Origin: Phycicoccus sp. CSK15P-2
GTDB taxonomy: Bacteria > Actinomycetota > Actinomycetes > Actinomycetales > Dermatophilaceae
Reading direction: 5' to 3'
NCBI RefSeq assembly: GCF_016888005.1
Contig: NZ_JAFDVE010000008.1
Coordinates: forward strand, 62,001-126,000
DNA: 64,000 nucleotides
Numbering within the stretch: position 1 is the first letter of the stretch; every line of letters begins with the position of its first letter. This document shows, piece by piece, positions 55,976 through 64,000 of this stretch. A program made the position numbers and the translations under genes. The notes under the pieces were generated by a model that made no database searches, was not told the origin of the DNA, and was given only the letters and a program-made list of their open reading frames with translations.

Positions 55976-56287
55976 GGTGGACGACCTGCTCGATCTGGAC
56001 CAGTTCGGCGACGACCCGTTCGAGGTCGATTCGCAGGTCGCCCACCTCTTCAATCACCCCACCTTGGACTGGAAGACGTCGTGGACGTCTGGGAGAACGA
56101 CCCGCTGTTCTACCCGGCGAAACCTCCAGCGCACTGGCTGATGGTCGCCGAGGTGGAAGGCCGGGTCCTGGTCGTCCCGATCGCACCACCGCGATCCGGC
56201 GACCCGAGCAGTTGCCGACCGATCGGCTGTTGCGAGGCCAGTCCTGGCCTTGCATCCACCTACCGGAGGGACCGTGATGAGTACTGA
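55974..56287 (+). pseudogene. BrnT-like toxin gene with a one-base frameshift
   Basis: From ATG 55974 the protein reads VDDLLDLDQFGDDPFEVDSQ and VAHLFNHPTLDW. One base is missing near 56075, and the +1 frame then continues EDVVDVWENDPLFYPAKPPA, HWLMVAEVEGRVLVVPIAPP and GDPSSCRPIGCCEA to TGA 56285-56287. With the base restored it would be a ~104-aa BrnT-type RNase toxin. Its end overlaps the antitoxin ATG by 11 bp. As it stands the toxin is inactive. Confidence 0.65.
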
Positions 56288-56513
56288 GCAGATGACCCCG
56301 GACGAGGAGTACGAGTTCTACGCCCGTCCCGAGAACCAGAAGCCCCAGGGCAGCCCGCGTCGGCGCAACCGCCGGTTGACCGCACCGATCCCAGTGCGGT
56401 TCACCGACGAGCAACTCGATGCGATCCGCCAGCGCGCGGAGGCTGATGACCGGTCGGTGTCGGCGTGGATCCGCCGTGCCGTCGAGCACGAACTGGACCG
56501 CCGCCCCGCGTGA
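56277..56513 (+). CDS. BrnA-like ribbon-helix-helix antitoxin
   Basis: 78 aa from ATG 56277. The N-terminal half is a toxin-binding tail (EQMTPDEEYEFYARPENQKP) and the C-terminal half a ribbon-helix-helix: RLTAPIPVRFTDEQLDAIRQ, then RAEADDRSVSAWIRRAVEHE. It is intact although the upstream toxin is frameshifted. It presumably still binds the palindrome at 55958-55975. Confidence 0.75.
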   Translation: MSTEQMTPDEEYEFYARPENQKPQGSPRRRNRRLTAPIPVRFTDEQLDAIRQRAEADDRSVSAWIRRAVEHELDRRPA

Positions 56514-56719
56514 CCCGACAGCCATGAGGCTCGCGGCCGTGTCCGGAGGGTGGACTCAAGGTGCGAGACTCCAGGAGTTGCTTGGGTTGAGTGGTGAGTT
56601 CAGTGCGCGGTCGCGGAAGGCCCGAGGCCAAGTGCGGATCGCGGTGACGGGCCGCTGACCTCACGACTCGGGACCGGTGTCACCAACGCCATGAGCAGCT
56701 ACACCTAGGCTTGTCGCCT

Positions 56720-58189
56720 GTGTCCACCGCCCAGCCCTCGGCCGCGCTGATGCGCGAGGCCGTCGCCAACCTCGCGCCCGTCCTGCCCGTCCTCACCGAC
56801 CTCGGTGAGCGGTTCACGGCCGCGGGCCACGAGCTGGCGCTCGTCGGAGGGCCGGTGCGCGACGCTTTCCTCGGCCGCCCGGCGACCGACCTGGACCTCA
56901 CGACCTCGGCCCGCCCCGACGACATCGAGCCGATGCTCGCCGCGTGGGGCACGGCCACCTGGGACATGGGCCGCGAGTTCGGCACCATCGGCGCCCGCCG
57001 CGGCGACACCGTCGTCGAGGTCACCACGTACCGCGCCGACGCCTACGACGGGAAGACCCGCAAGCCGGTCGTCGCGTTCGGCGACTCGCTCGACGACGAC
57101 CTCGTCCGCCGCGACTTCGCCGTCAACGCGATGGCCCTGCGCCTGCCCGACCTCGCCTTCGTCGACCCGCACGGCGGCCTCACCGACCTCCAGGCGAAGG
57201 CCCTGCGCACCCCGTCCGCACCCGAGGTGTCCTTCGGCGACGACCCGCTGCGGATGATGCGCGCGGCCCGGTTCGTCGCGCAGCTCGGCTTCGTGCCGGC
57301 CCCCGAGGTGCTCACGGCGATGGCCGAGATGGCCGAGTCCATCGGCATCGTCTCGGCCGAGCGGGTGCGCGACGAGCTCGTCAAGCTGCTCATGGCGCCG
57401 CACCCGCGCGCCGGCCTCGAGCTGCTCGTGGCATCCGGCCTCGCCGACCACGTCCTCCCCGAGCTGCCGGCGCTCAAGCTCGAGATCGACGAGCACCACC
57501 GCCACAAGGACGTCTACCACCACTCGATGATCGTGCTCGAGCAGGCCATCGACCTCGAGGGCCCGGCCGGCGGCCCGCCCGAGTCGGTGCCGGGGCCCGA
57601 CCTCGTCCTGCGCCTCGCGGCGATCCTGCACGACATCGGCAAGCCCGCCACCCGGCGGTTCGAGGACGGCGGCGGCGTCTCGTTCCACCACCACGAGGTC
57701 GTCGGCGCCAAGCTCGCGGCCAAGCGGATGAAGGCACTGCGCTTCGACAAGGAGACGACCAAGCAGGTGGCCCGGCTCGTCGAGCTGCACCTGCGCTTCC
57801 ACGGCTACGGCGACGGCGCCTGGACCGACTCGGCCGTCCGCCGCTACGTCACCGACGCCGGCGACCTCCTGCCGCGGCTGCACCGCCTGACCCGCGCCGA
57901 CTGCACGACCCGCAACGTCAAGAAGGCCCGCCGGCTGTCGGCCGCCTACGACGACCTCGAGCAGCGCATCGACCGCCTCACCGCCGAGGAGGAGCTCAAG
58001 GCCGTCCGCCCCGAGCTCGACGGCAACGAGATCGGCGAGGCCCTCGGCATCCGGCCCGGCCCGGTGCTCGGGCGCGCCTACAAGCACCTGCTCGCCGTGC
58101 GGCTCGACGACGGCCCCATCGGCCAGGAGGCTGCCCGCGAACGCCTCCTCAGCTGGTGGGCCGAGCAGCCCGAGTCCCGCGACGCGTGA
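56720..58189 (+). CDS. pcnA: CCA tRNA nucleotidyltransferase
   Basis: 489 aa from GTG 56720. The nucleotidyltransferase motif is LVGGPVRDAFLGRPATDLDL, the template-like segment is RRDFAVNAMALRLPDLAFVD and DPLRMMRAARFVAQLGFVPA, and an HD domain carries LAAILHDIGKPATRRFEDGG. It adds or repairs the CCA end of tRNAs, necessary here because neither tRNA gene encodes CCA. A -10-like TAGGCT at 56708-56713 lies 6 bp before the GTG, and there is no ribosome site, so the mRNA is probably leaderless. In mycobacteria it is the divergent neighbour of the nudix gene. Confidence 0.95.
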   Translation: MSTAQPSAALMREAVANLAPVLPVLTDLGERFTAAGHELALVGGPVRDAFLGRPATDLDLTTSARPDDIEPMLAAWGTATWDMGREFGTIGARRGDTVVEVTTYRADAYDGKTRKPVVAFGDSLDDDLVRRDFAVNAMALRLPDLAFVDPHGGLTDLQAKALRTPSAPEVSFGDDPLRMMRAARFVAQLGFVPAPEVLTAMAEMAESIGIVSAERVRDELVKLLMAPHPRAGLELLVASGLADHVLPELPALKLEIDEHHRHKDVYHHSMIVLEQAIDLEGPAGGPPESVPGPDLVLRLAAILHDIGKPATRRFEDGGGVSFHHHEVVGAKLAAKRMKALRFDKETTKQVARLVELHLRFHGYGDGAWTDSAVRRYVTDAGDLLPRLHRLTRADCTTRNVKKARRLSAAYDDLEQRIDRLTAEEELKAVRPELDGNEIGEALGIRPGPVLGRAYKHLLAVRLDDGPIGQEAARERLLSWWAEQPESRDA

Positions 58190-58244
58190 CGCCCCCGTGA
58201 TGCAGATTGCCCAAGTCCTGCGACGTTTGGTTACGCTGTCGGGC

Positions 58245-60236
58245 GTGTCCGAGCGCCGGAAGTCCGGTAGTGCCTCGCTCGCGGCAGGGGGCAGTACAGG
58301 CACGTCTTCTGCGCGCCCGCGCAACAACCGCTGGCCCACCGCCGGTCTGATGCTCCTGGACATCGCGGTCCTCGTCGTCATCATCCTCGTCCTCGCGATT
58401 GCCCGGTACGACCTGGTGGCGGCGGAGGTGAACCGTCGCGGGCTGGTCATCGCAGTGGGGCTGGCGGCCGCGGTGTACACCACCACCTACGGGCTGCTCG
58501 TCAACCGGCGCTTCCGCTGGGGCAGCCCGGACGAGCTCGTCGGTCTGGCCCTCGTGGTCGCCGTCCTCATGGCCGCCCTGACGACGGCCTCGGTCTCCAC
58601 CGCACCGACCGTGCTGCCGGCGACGGTGGCGCTCACGGCCCCGCCGTGCGCGTCGAGTGCCTGGCTCGGGATGCGGTATCTCGCCCGGCAGTACCACCGG
58701 GCTCGGCGGCGTCGCAGCCGGCGGGACGCGCGCCGGGCGGTGGTCGTCGGCGCGGGCTGGGGTGGTCAGCAGGCGGTCTCGATGATGCTCGACGACCCGG
58801 TCAGCAGCCTCACGCCGGTCGGCGTCGTCGACGACGACCCGCGCAAGCAGTCGCTGTCGATCAGCGGCGTCCGGGTCCGCGGCCGGATCGTCGACCTCCC
58901 CTCGGTGTGCACCGCGCTGGATGCCGACGTCGTCCTGCTGGCGATCCCCAGCGCGGCGGCACCGCTCGTGGAGCGTGTCGTGGACTTGGCCGACGCCAGC
59001 GACACCGAGCTCATGGTCCTTCCCTCCTTCGACGAGATGCTCGCCGTCCACCGGCTCGACCACGACAGTGAGGCGTCCGGGCCGAAGACCGACCGCTCGA
59101 GCTCAGACGCCGTCGACGTCACACCCCGTGCCGCCTTCCGGAGTGTCCACATCGAGGACCTCCTGGGCCGTGGCGTGGCCGACATCGACAACGCGGGCAT
59201 CGAGCAGTACCTCCGCGGCCGGGTGGTGCTCGTCACGGGCGCCGGCGGGTCCATCGGATCACAGCTCTGCCGCGAGATCACCGCCTTCGGGCCCTCACGT
59301 CTCGTGATGACCGACCGCGACGACAGCCTGCTCCACGGCGTGCAGCTCTCGGTCGACGGCCGCGGGCTCCTCGACTCCGACGACATAGTCCTCGGCGACC
59401 TTCGCGACCGCACGTTCGTCCGCACCCTGGTGCACGAGCACCGTCCCGACGTCGTCTTCCACGCTGCCGCCGTCAAGCACCTCACCCTGGCCGAGCGGTT
59501 TCCCGCCGAGGCGTTCCTCACCAACGTCGCAGCCACGGCGGACCTTCTCGCGGCGTGCGTCGAGGCAGGCGTCTCCCGTTTCGTCAACATCTCCACCGAC
59601 AAGGCGGCCGACCCGAGCAGCACCCTCGGCTACAGCAAGCGGGTCACCGAGCGGCTGGCCGCGACGTTCGGCACCCGTTCCGGTGTGGACGCCCGCTACA
59701 TCTCGGTCCGGTTCGGCAACGTCCTCGGGTCAAGGGGCTCGGCCTTGGCGACCTTCGCCGCTCAGCTGTCCGCCGGACTGCCGTTGACGATCACGTCCCC
59801 CGAGATGACGCGCTACTTCATGACGGTCCACGAGGCGACCCAGCTCGTGCTCCAGGCAGCGGTGCACGGCCACACCGGCGAAGGGCTCGTCCTCGACATG
59901 GGGAAGCCGCACAACATCGAGGACCTCGCCCGGCGCTTCGCGGGTCTCCAGGGCTACCCGCCACCGGTGATCCGCTACACCGGTGTGCGGCCCGGCGAGA
60001 AGCTCGAGGAGCGGGTCCTGGCGAAAGACGAACCGGACACCAGGCCCTTCCACCCGCTGGTCACCCACGTCCCGATGCCCGTCCTCCACACGTCGTCCCT
60101 GGACGAGATCGAGCGCATCCGGTCCGCCATCGTCCGCGGACGCACGCCGGACGTCTCCGGTGCACTGCGCGTCCTGTCCGCGTCCGAGTCACCTGTCGGG
60201 GGCGACTCCCGCCCCATACCGAGCGGGCGCGCGTGA
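58245..60236 (+). CDS. CapD/PglF-like membrane nucleotide-sugar dehydratase
   Basis: 663 aa from GTG 58245, seven bp after a -10-like TACGCT (58232-58237); ATG 58197 is an alternative. Four N-terminal helices (residues ~40-150), a Rossmann CoA-binding-like module (RRAVVVGAGWGGQQAVSMML), then an SDR epimerase/dehydratase: VVLVTGAGGSIGSQLCREIT, HAAAVKHLTLAERFPAEAFL and NISTDKAADPSSTLGYSKR. The residue four before the catalytic Lys is Leu, where PglF/WbpM have Met and epimerases Tyr. Known members make 4-keto-6-deoxy sugars from UDP-GlcNAc for glycans. It opens a polysaccharide operon. Confidence 0.88.
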   Translation: MSERRKSGSASLAAGGSTGTSSARPRNNRWPTAGLMLLDIAVLVVIILVLAIARYDLVAAEVNRRGLVIAVGLAAAVYTTTYGLLVNRRFRWGSPDELVGLALVVAVLMAALTTASVSTAPTVLPATVALTAPPCASSAWLGMRYLARQYHRARRRRSRRDARRAVVVGAGWGGQQAVSMMLDDPVSSLTPVGVVDDDPRKQSLSISGVRVRGRIVDLPSVCTALDADVVLLAIPSAAAPLVERVVDLADASDTELMVLPSFDEMLAVHRLDHDSEASGPKTDRSSSDAVDVTPRAAFRSVHIEDLLGRGVADIDNAGIEQYLRGRVVLVTGAGGSIGSQLCREITAFGPSRLVMTDRDDSLLHGVQLSVDGRGLLDSDDIVLGDLRDRTFVRTLVHEHRPDVVFHAAAVKHLTLAERFPAEAFLTNVAATADLLAACVEAGVSRFVNISTDKAADPSSTLGYSKRVTERLAATFGTRSGVDARYISVRFGNVLGSRGSALATFAAQLSAGLPLTITSPEMTRYFMTVHEATQLVLQAAVHGHTGEGLVLDMGKPHNIEDLARRFAGLQGYPPPVIRYTGVRPGEKLEERVLAKDEPDTRPFHPLVTHVPMPVLHTSSLDEIERIRSAIVRGRTPDVSGALRVLSASESPVGGDSRPIPSGRA

Positions 60237-61285
60237 GCCCCTGGCTGCCGTGGCTCGCGGCGGCCGGCGCAGCGGCACTCGCGAGCAGCGTCTTCGTCCG
60301 CGTGCTGCTGCCGGTGCTGGCCCGGCGGGCGGTTCTCGATGTGCCCGTCGAACGTTCCCTGCACGACTCACCCGTTCCGCGTGGTGGTGGGCTGGCCGTT
60401 CTCGGTGGGGCGCTCGTCGGGGTGCTACTGGCCGCCGTGGTCGGCCTGCCGGGCGGTCTGACGGCTCGCGAGGTGGGTGTCTCCGGCGCCCTGCTCGCGC
60501 TGGTCCCGGTCACCGTGCTCGCGGCCGTCGGCTTCGCGGACGACCTGCGGTCGGTGTCGGCCGGACCCCGCCTCCTGCTGCAGGTGCTCGTGGGGACCGC
60601 GATCGGATGTGGGCTCGTCGCCTGGCTGGACGCCTCGTGGGTGTGGGTGCCTCTGGTGCTCGTGCTGACCGTTCTGCTCGTCAACGTCACGAACTTCATG
60701 GACGGTGCCAACGGGCTCACCTCCGGGCACGCCGTGGTCGCCGGTCTGTGGTACGCAGCAGCGGCGGCGGGGACCGACCTTCCCGGTGCCGTGGTGCTGG
60801 CGCTGGCCGTGGCCGGTGCCTCCGCGGGTTTCGTGCCGTCGAACGCCCCCGTGGCGTCGATCTTCCTCGGTGACGTCGGCTCCTACGCCCTGGGGGCCAC
60901 CTGGGCGGTGCTGGCCTCGTGGCTCGTCCTGGGTGGGGCCAGGGTGGACGTGGTCCTGGCCCCTCTCGCCGTGCTTCTCGCGGATGCCGGTACCACGTTG
61001 GTCCGCCGTCTCGCGGTGGGTGACAGGGTGACCCAGCCGCACCGGCTGCACGTCTACCAGCGGCTCGTCCGCGGGGGATGGTCACATGTCCGCGTCGCGT
61101 CGCTCGTCATGGGTGTCACGGTCGTCATCTGCCTGCTGAGCGTCCCGTCGCTGCTCGGGGCGCCCCTCGTCGTCCGCATGGTGAGCGGTGTCCTGACGGC
61201 GCTGCTCCTGGCCGGCTACCTCGCCCTGCCGGCGAGGGTCGGGCCGGCGGCTCGATGGCGGACCGTCCGGGAGGCATCCCGGTGA
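60233..61285 (+). CDS. MraY/WecA-type phosphoglycosyl transferase
   Basis: 350 aa. Ten or so helices; VERSLHDSPVPRGGGLAVLG, catalytic Asp pair VGFADDLRSVSAGPRLLLQ, NVTNFMDGANGLTSGHAVVA, FLGDVGSYALG and the substrate-loop HRLHVYQRL. It transfers a sugar-1-phosphate from a UDP-sugar to undecaprenyl phosphate, the first committed step of glycan assembly. It overlaps the upstream and downstream genes by four bases each. Confidence 0.92.
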   Translation: MSPWLPWLAAAGAAALASSVFVRVLLPVLARRAVLDVPVERSLHDSPVPRGGGLAVLGGALVGVLLAAVVGLPGGLTAREVGVSGALLALVPVTVLAAVGFADDLRSVSAGPRLLLQVLVGTAIGCGLVAWLDASWVWVPLVLVLTVLLVNVTNFMDGANGLTSGHAVVAGLWYAAAAAGTDLPGAVVLALAVAGASAGFVPSNAPVASIFLGDVGSYALGATWAVLASWLVLGGARVDVVLAPLAVLLADAGTTLVRRLAVGDRVTQPHRLHVYQRLVRGGWSHVRVASLVMGVTVVICLLSVPSLLGAPLVVRMVSGVLTALLLAGYLALPARVGPAARWRTVREASR

Positions 61286-62538
61286 AGGTCCTCCTGCTCA
61301 CCCATTACTACGCCCCCGAGGTCGGCGCTCCACAGCACCGGTGGTCGGCACTGGCCCGCCACCTGTGCGGCACCGGGCACGACCTGCACGTCGTCGCGCC
61401 CGCGCCTCACTACCCGACCGGTCGTCTCCTCCCCGGCCACGGCGATGAGGTCCGAGGCACGGTCCACCAGGGAGAGCACGGTGAGGTCGTGCACCGGGTG
61501 GCGTTCCGTCCGCATCGCGGTGGGGTGGGGGACAGGCTCGCCGACGAGGCTGTCGCGGCGGCCGACGCGGTGCGCATCGTCCGGGCCGGGCTCGGCGGCT
61601 GGAAGCCCGACGTCGTCGTCAGCACGGTGCCCTCGCTTCCCATGCTGTGGGCCGGGGAGCAGGCAGCTCGGGCCGCCGGCGCGCCGTTCGTCGCCGAGGT
61701 GCGGGACGCCTGGCCGGACCTGCTCGAGGTCACCGACGACTGGGACGATGCACCGCGGCCCGGTGTCGGTGGACGGGCTCGACGGCGCGCCCGGCGCTGG
61801 CTGTCGTTCGCCGGCCCCTGGACGACTCGGGTGCAGCGTCGGGCCGATGTCGTCGTGACCACGACCGAGAGTTTCGCGGACGTCCTTCGGGGGCGGGGGA
61901 TGCGCGAGGTCCATGTCATCCGCAACGCCGCGCACGAGGTACCGGACTACACCCCGGTGCCGCGCCCGGTGGCCGGCGAGCTGCGCGTCCTCTACGCGGG
62001 GACCATGGGGCGGGCCCAAGGTCTCTCGACGGCCGTGCGCGCCGCCGCGCTGGCCCAGCAGCGCGGTGTCCACATGATCTTGCGCCTCGTCGGATCCGGG
62101 GCCGACCGGCCGTCCCTGCAACGGCTGGCGCGAGAGACCGGTGGGCCGGTGGAGATCCTGGACCCCGTCCCGCGGCAGCGGATGGCCGAACAGTACGCCT
62201 GGGCCGACACCGCGCTGGTCTCGTTGCGTCCGTGGCCGGCCCTGGAATGGACGGTCCCCTCGAAGCTCTACGAGATCATGGGCCTCGGCCTGCACGTGAC
62301 GGCCGTCGTGGCCGGAGAGGCACGCGAGATCGTCGAAGGACGCGGCGCCGGTGACGTCTCGGCCCCTGGGGACGTCCCGGGGTTGGCCTCGTTGTGGGAG
62401 TCGCTCGCCGCGGACCGGGACCGACTGACCGTGCGTGCGAGCGCACGTGAGTGGGTCGAGGAGCACGCGCACGCGGAAGCCCTGGGGGCACACTACGCGG
62501 ATCTCCTCACGTGGGCGGTGGCGTCGCATGGCCGGTGA
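61282..62538 (+). CDS. GT4-family glycosyltransferase
   Basis: 418 aa from GTG 61282, with GGGAGG seven nt upstream. GT-B fold: KVLLLTHYYAPEVGAPQHRW (N-terminal acceptor domain) and VLYAGTMGRAQGLSTAVRAA, LRLVGSGADRPSLQRLA and ALEWTVPSKLYEIMGLGLHV (donor domain). Similar proteins act in capsule and exopolysaccharide assembly (WcaI/WbuB-like). The exact sugars are unknown. Confidence 0.9.
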   Translation: MKVLLLTHYYAPEVGAPQHRWSALARHLCGTGHDLHVVAPAPHYPTGRLLPGHGDEVRGTVHQGEHGEVVHRVAFRPHRGGVGDRLADEAVAAADAVRIVRAGLGGWKPDVVVSTVPSLPMLWAGEQAARAAGAPFVAEVRDAWPDLLEVTDDWDDAPRPGVGGRARRRARRWLSFAGPWTTRVQRRADVVVTTTESFADVLRGRGMREVHVIRNAAHEVPDYTPVPRPVAGELRVLYAGTMGRAQGLSTAVRAAALAQQRGVHMILRLVGSGADRPSLQRLARETGGPVEILDPVPRQRMAEQYAWADTALVSLRPWPALEWTVPSKLYEIMGLGLHVTAVVAGEAREIVEGRGAGDVSAPGDVPGLASLWESLAADRDRLTVRASAREWVEEHAHAEALGAHYADLLTWAVASHGR

Positions 62539-64000
62539 CCCACGACCGGCCACGCGGCGCGTCGCGGCCCTGGCTCGCAACGTCGGGATGCTCGCCGCCA
62601 CGGCCGGCGCGCGTCTCGAGGACGACCCGGTGCGTCTGGCGGTCCTCGCTGTCCGCCGGCTCCCCCTGCGGGCTCGCCGCCCCGTCGCCGCAGCCCTGGT
62701 GAGGGGCGGCCGGCGGAGCGGCCGCCCGGTCCTGCACGGGCTGGGCCTGGTGCTCGCCGACCGCCCGGACGAGGCGCGGAGCCTGCTCGGCAGCCGGGTG
62801 CCTCCCGGCCGGCTCGCCGGGGAGATCGCCGTCGAGCTGGGTCTCACCCTGCCCACAGATGCTTCGGCCGCGGTGCGGGCCCGTCGGACGTGGCAGCGCG
62901 GTGACCTCGCCGGCGCCGTCGAGGTGCTGCGGTCCTCCGATGCCCGGGGCGCACGCCGACAGGCGGCACGACTGGAGTCCGAGCGGCGGACGTACCTGCC
63001 GGGACAGCGTCTTGCCGGGCCTCCGCCCGGGCGGCATCGGCGTCCCGCCGCGTCCGGACGCACCGGCGGCGTCTCGGTGCTCCATCTGCTGACGAACTCG
63101 CTGCCGTGGACCCAGTCCGGCTACGCCCTCCGCTCGCACGGCATCCTGCGTGCGCAGCGGGCCGCCGGAGCGCGGGCGGAGGCCGTGACCCGGGTCGGGT
63201 ACCCGGTCGTCGTGGGTCTGCCCTGGGCTGCGGAGACCGACGTCGTCGACGGCGTGCCCTACCACCGGCTGATCCCGCGTCGGCTCGGGGCGACGCCCGA
63301 GGCGCGCCTCGAGCAGGCGGCGACCCTGCTCGCCGGCCACGTCGACCGCGCTGGTGCCGACGTGCTCCACACGACCACCCACTACGTCAACGGGCTCGTC
63401 GCGGAGGCCGTGGCCCGGTCCCGCGGCGTGCCCTGGGTCTACGAGATGCGCGGGCAGCTGGAGAAGACGTGGCTGGCGACCTTCCCCGCCGGCGAGCGCG
63501 AGACCGTCCGTGCCAGTGAGCGCTACCGGCTCTGGCGTGCCAAGGAGGTCGAGACGGCGCGCGCGGCCGACCACGTCGTCGCGCTGTCGCAGGTGCTCCG
63601 CCGCGAGCTCTGCGCTGCCGGTGTCGACCCGGCACGGGTGTCGGTCGTCCCCAACGCCGTCGACGCCGCACTCGTCGAGGCGGGCCGGACCTCCCCAGCG
63701 CCCCCGGACGCCCGACGTTCGGTGGGGCTCCCGGAGGAGGGCATGTGGGTCGGTACCGTCTCCTCTCTCGTCACGTACGAGGGGCTGGACATCCTGCTCC
63801 ACGCCGTGGCGCGGCTGCGTCGCGAAGGCCTCGACGTGCGCTGTGCGATCGTCGGCGACGGGTCCGCCCGTGCCGGGCTCGTCCGGCTCGCCGGGACGCT
63901 GGGACTCGACGGTGCCGCGGTTCTTCCCGGTCGGGTGGACCGCAGCGCCGCGACCGCCTGGGTCTGGGCACTCGACCTCGTGGCCACCCCGCGGCGGGAC
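62528..64000 (+). CDS. GT4-family glycosyltransferase with N-terminal extension (3' truncated)
   Basis: From ATG 62528 to the window end, 491 codons. Residues 1-185 are an Arg/Ala/Leu-rich helical extension. The GT-B part begins VSVLHLLTNSLPWTQSGYAL and includes DVLHTTTHYVNGLVAEAVAR, GVPWVYEMRGQLEKTWLATF, ADHVVALSQVLRRELCAAG, VSVVPNAVDAALVEAG and VGTVSSLVTYEGLDILLHAV. The E-x7-E-type donor end lies beyond the window. It overlaps the previous gene by 11 bp, so it is cotranscribed. Confidence 0.88.
   Translation, partial: MAGDPRPATRRVAALARNVGMLAATAGARLEDDPVRLAVLAVRRLPLRARRPVAAALVRGGRRSGRPVLHGLGLVLADRPDEARSLLGSRVPPGRLAGEIAVELGLTLPTDASAAVRARRTWQRGDLAGAVEVLRSSDARGARRQAARLESERRTYLPGQRLAGPPPGRHRRPAASGRTGGVSVLHLLTNSLPWTQSGYALRSHGILRAQRAAGARAEAVTRVGYPVVVGLPWAAETDVVDGVPYHRLIPRRLGATPEARLEQAATLLAGHVDRAGADVLHTTTHYVNGLVAEAVARSRGVPWVYEMRGQLEKTWLATFPAGERETVRASERYRLWRAKEVETARAADHVVALSQVLRRELCAAGVDPARVSVVPNAVDAALVEAGRTSPAPPDARRSVGLPEEGMWVGTVSSLVTYEGLDILLHAVARLRREGLDVRCAIVGDGSARAGLVRLAGTLGLDGAAVLPGRVDRSAATAWVWALDLVATPRRD

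Noticed and set aside
56514-56719. Small plus-strand frame (44 codons) between the BrnA-like gene and pcnA
   Set aside because: No ribosome site, no recognisable motif; the only supported signal is the -10 of pcnA at the right end.

Overview
The window is very GC-rich chromosomal DNA centred on a replication origin. Gene order, DnaA boxes of the TTGTCCACA type, parS sites of the GTTTCACGTGAAAC type and a DLW-39 small protein between tRNA-Ala and tRNA-Ile all point to an actinobacterium, probably of the Micrococcales/Intrasporangiaceae type (an inference; no 16S rRNA gene is present).

Layout. (1) 1-3.3 kb: the end of a small C-terminal-domain protein, a VWA-domain lipoprotein and a secreted coiled-coil/lytic-transglycosylase-like protein. 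(2) 3.4-7.9 kb: an accessory island packed with toxin-antitoxin and mobile debris. It holds a HipB-like repressor with an internally deleted hipA, a class II Fic protein, a wHTH-nuclease-fold protein, a truncated tyrosine integrase and a complete Phd/RelE-like pair. It abuts tRNA-Ala, whose 3' end is duplicated 130 bp away. (3) 7.9-14 kb: tRNA-Ala, DLW-39, tRNA-Ile, a DUF3566 protein, gyrA and gyrB, all leftward. (4) 14.3-22.3 kb: a block separating gyrB from dciA/recF. It contains an Hsp90, a roadblock-like protein, a protealysin-like M4 peptidase fused to an emfourin-like domain, a four-gene WXG/EspG-like operon and an enoyl-CoA hydratase-family protein. (5) 22.3-28.8 kb: dciA-recF-gnd-dnaN, the dnaN-dnaA spacer (oriC) and dnaA. 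(6) 29.2-37.5 kb: rpmH-rnpA-yidD-yidC-jag-rsmG, a 2.2-kb gene-free gap with parS and DnaA boxes, then parA-parB. (7) 37.6-45.4 kb, leftward: nudix-murJ-pseudokinase-sigM-anti-sigma-like-trxB-trxA, the usual actinobacterial cell-wall/envelope-stress cluster. (8) 45.5-56.5 kb: a 9.4-kb RHS/YD polymorphic toxin gene with a GIY-YIG-like tip, its Imm26-like immunity gene, a frameshifted XRE gene and a BrnT/BrnA-like pair whose toxin gene is frameshifted. This block sits between nudix and pcnA, which are divergent neighbours in mycobacteria. (9) 56.7-64 kb: pcnA and the start of a surface-polysaccharide cluster (CapD-like dehydratase, phosphoglycosyl transferase, two GT4-type glycosyltransferases, the last cut by the window end).

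The core genes cooperate in replication initiation, chromosome segregation and RNA/protein-membrane biogenesis. MurJ and its associated pseudokinase connect to peptidoglycan synthesis, and SigM with its membrane partner and thioredoxin connect to redox and envelope stress. The two accessory blocks (3.4-7.9 and 45.5-56.5 kb) are the plastic parts. Both carry broken toxin systems with intact, highly palindromic promoters and several apparently leaderless transcripts.
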